From positions 1 through 7,605 of the forward strand of contig VGGT01000088.1 in assembly GCA_016868485.1 (NCBI GenBank): 7,605 nt of DNA, written 5' to 3'. A program made the position numbers and the translations under genes. Of this stretch, positions 6,322 to 7,605 are shown piece after piece. The notes under the pieces were generated by a model. That model worked only from the letters and a program-made list of their open reading frames with translations. It had not been told where the DNA came from and did no database searches. The stretch's first letter is position 1, and every line of letters begins with the position of its first letter. This DNA comes from Bacteroidota bacterium. GTDB taxonomy: Bacteria > Bacteroidota > Bacteroidia > UBA7662.

Positions 6322-7605
6322 ATGCGCATCCGCAGCAGGCTAACCCTTCGTATGGTGGCACTTACCGCCGGACTGCTTGCCTTGTCTTTCTCCACGGTCT
6401 ATTGGTTCGAAGCCGCCGGTCGTCGCAAACAATTCACGCAACTCCTGCTCAGCAACGCCCGCAACCGCACCATCATTCACTTCGAATTTGAGGGCGCTCA
6501 AGCTGGAACAAATCCATTCCAGGAGTACCGCGCCGATGTGCTCCCCAACGCAGAACTCTATTTGTTTACTTTTGAAAACGAACTGATCTACCCCAGCGAA
6601 ACCACGCCGTGGAGGCCCGCACTTGAGGATGTAGAAGCCGTACGGAAGAACACCAAATCCCACTTCAGCCTGAGCGATGGACGAGAAATGGCCGGGCTAC
6701 ACATGGTCGACGAATACAACGGACTCGTGGCATTCAGTGTAGCGCGCGACGATGAAGGCCTATCAAGACTTAGAACCCTTCAACATACCCTGCTCTGGGT
6801 GCTGTTGCTGAGCCTGCCGCTGCTGTGGGGTCTGGCCTATTGGTATTCCGGCAGGGCCCTACTTCCCATCCGAAACATCATTCGATCCGCCAAAACCATC
6901 AGCAGCACAGAACCATCAGCGCGTTTATCCCCCTCGGGGAGTCGCGACGAACTCGAAGAGCTTGTTACCGCCTTCAATGATCTGCTCCGACGCATAGAAA
7001 CAGCCTTTCAGGCGCAAAAAAACCTCATATCCAATGCCTCACACGAACTTCGGACGCCACTGGCCGCCATGCACATGGGGCTAGACGTACTGCTGATGAA
7101 GGAGAGCAATTACGAAACCCTTCGGAACGAACTCCATCGCTTAAAATCTCAAGTACAGGATTTAACCACCACCACCAATCATTTGCTCTTGCTGGCGGAT
7201 ATGGAAACACGCATGCGGGAAGGCCGCCATCCCCAAATGCCCATCAACCTAGCGGATATTCTGTTCAAAGCCCTTGAACCCCTCCAAAGCCACCCCGAAT
7301 TCCATAATCTGAGCTGGCAGATCGACGAAAAACTCGAGAATGAAGAGGCACTCCGCACCAAGGGCGACGAACCGCTCTTGATCATTGCCCTACGAAACCT
7401 GATCGAAAATGCCCTCAAATACGGCCAATCACGCCCGGTGGAGGTGAAATTGACCCGTTCAGAAGACGATTTGGTTGTTGAAGTGAAAGACCAGGGGCCG
7501 GGCATCCCAAAAGAAGAGCAAGAAATCATCTTTGAACCCTTCCAACGCGGCGTGCAAACGCGAATGGAGGGCCACAGGGAGGAGGGCCGCAACGAGGAGG
7601 AACGC
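6322..7605 (+). CDS. Membrane sensor histidine kinase, partner of the upstream response regulator (3' end missing)
   Basis: An open frame from ATG 6322 to the window edge, 428 codons with no stop. The order is that of a classical HAMP kinase. A first membrane segment lies at about residues 11-29 (VALTAGLLALSFSTVYWF). An extracytoplasmic sensor of about 125 residues follows, of no recognised family. A second membrane segment spans about 156-176 (LLWVLLLSLPLLWGLAYW). A HAMP linker begins near RALLPI (178-183). The HisKA helix carries ISNASHELRTPL with phosphorylatable H241. The ATPase domain has the N box LRNLIENALKYG (357-368), the G1 box DQGPGIP (390-396) and the F box IFEPFQRG (403-410). The G2 box (GxGLGL) should follow but is not reached; instead a charged stretch of EGxxE repeats runs to the edge. 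The protein should autophosphorylate and pass phosphate to D56 of the adjacent regulator. The stimulus is unknown. Confidence 0.93.
   Translation, partial: MRIRSRLTLRMVALTAGLLALSFSTVYWFEAAGRRKQFTQLLLSNARNRTIIHFEFEGAQAGTNPFQEYRADVLPNAELYLFTFENELIYPSETTPWRPALEDVEAVRKNTKSHFSLSDGREMAGLHMVDEYNGLVAFSVARDDEGLSRLRTLQHTLLWVLLLSLPLLWGLAYWYSGRALLPIRNIIRSAKTISSTEPSARLSPSGSRDELEELVTAFNDLLRRIETAFQAQKNLISNASHELRTPLAAMHMGLDVLLMKESNYETLRNELHRLKSQVQDLTTTTNHLLLLADMETRMREGRHPQMPINLADILFKALEPLQSHPEFHNLSWQIDEKLENEEALRTKGDEPLLIIALRNLIENALKYGQSRPVEVKLTRSEDDLVVEVKDQGPGIPKEEQEIIFEPFQRGVQTRMEGHREEGRNEEER
7567..7605 (+). repeat. 15-bp in-frame repeat in the kinase gene encoding EGxxE pentapeptides (runs off the edge)
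   Basis: Two imperfect 15-bp units (7567-7581 and 7582-7596) encode EGHRE and EGRNE, and a third partial unit (7597-7605) encodes EER. All begin with GAG. They occupy residues 416-428 of the histidine kinase, between the F box and the expected G2 box, that is, in the flexible ATP lid. The full number of units is unknown because the window ends here. Confidence 0.6.

Overview
The window looks like chromosomal DNA from a member of the Bacteroidota, perhaps a flavobacterial or cryomorph-like lineage with moderate GC content. Three things point there. The intergenic regions carry several TAnnTTTG elements, the -7 consensus of Bacteroidota promoters. None of the genes has a recognisable Shine-Dalgarno sequence. 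The carbamoyl-phosphate synthase large subunit is the short form, ending in a KRKSMYLSR-type tail, which I recall from Flavobacteriia. The genus cannot be fixed from the sequence.

Layout. At the far left a minus-strand reading frame starts near position 88 and leaves the window; its N-terminus (LAVVPARMG) resembles the start of a KdsB-like nucleotidyltransferase. It shares a divergent promoter region (about 95-156) with a plus-strand GNAT acetyltransferase (157-594). Next comes a structured 271-bp intergenic region (595-865). It holds a degenerate tandem array of about 25-bp units, a TAAATTTG element, a perfect 6-bp inverted repeat, and a 48-bp direct duplication in which each copy carries TATTTTTG. 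This is the upstream region of a GTP-type phosphoenolpyruvate carboxykinase gene (pckG, 866-2749).

Downstream, all on the plus strand and closely spaced, are carB (2792-5611; 42-nt gap after pckG), an OmpR-family response regulator (5625-6314; 13-nt gap) and a membrane sensor histidine kinase (from 6322; 7-nt gap) that runs off the right edge. The spacing suggests one transcription unit or read-through from the pckG promoters, although a weak internal promoter before carB cannot be excluded.

Function. PckG interconverts oxaloacetate and PEP (gluconeogenesis or anaplerosis). CarB makes carbamoyl phosphate for pyrimidine and arginine synthesis, here without the C-terminal allosteric domain. 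The last two genes form a two-component system whose signal is unknown. I see no mobile element, CRISPR array, tRNA or rRNA. The core genes are ordinary housekeeping and signalling genes. The unusual material is the pckG upstream region, the shortened CarB, a pentapeptide repeat in the kinase ATP lid and some non-consensus residues in the response regulator. I do not see convincing evidence of an undescribed multi-gene system.
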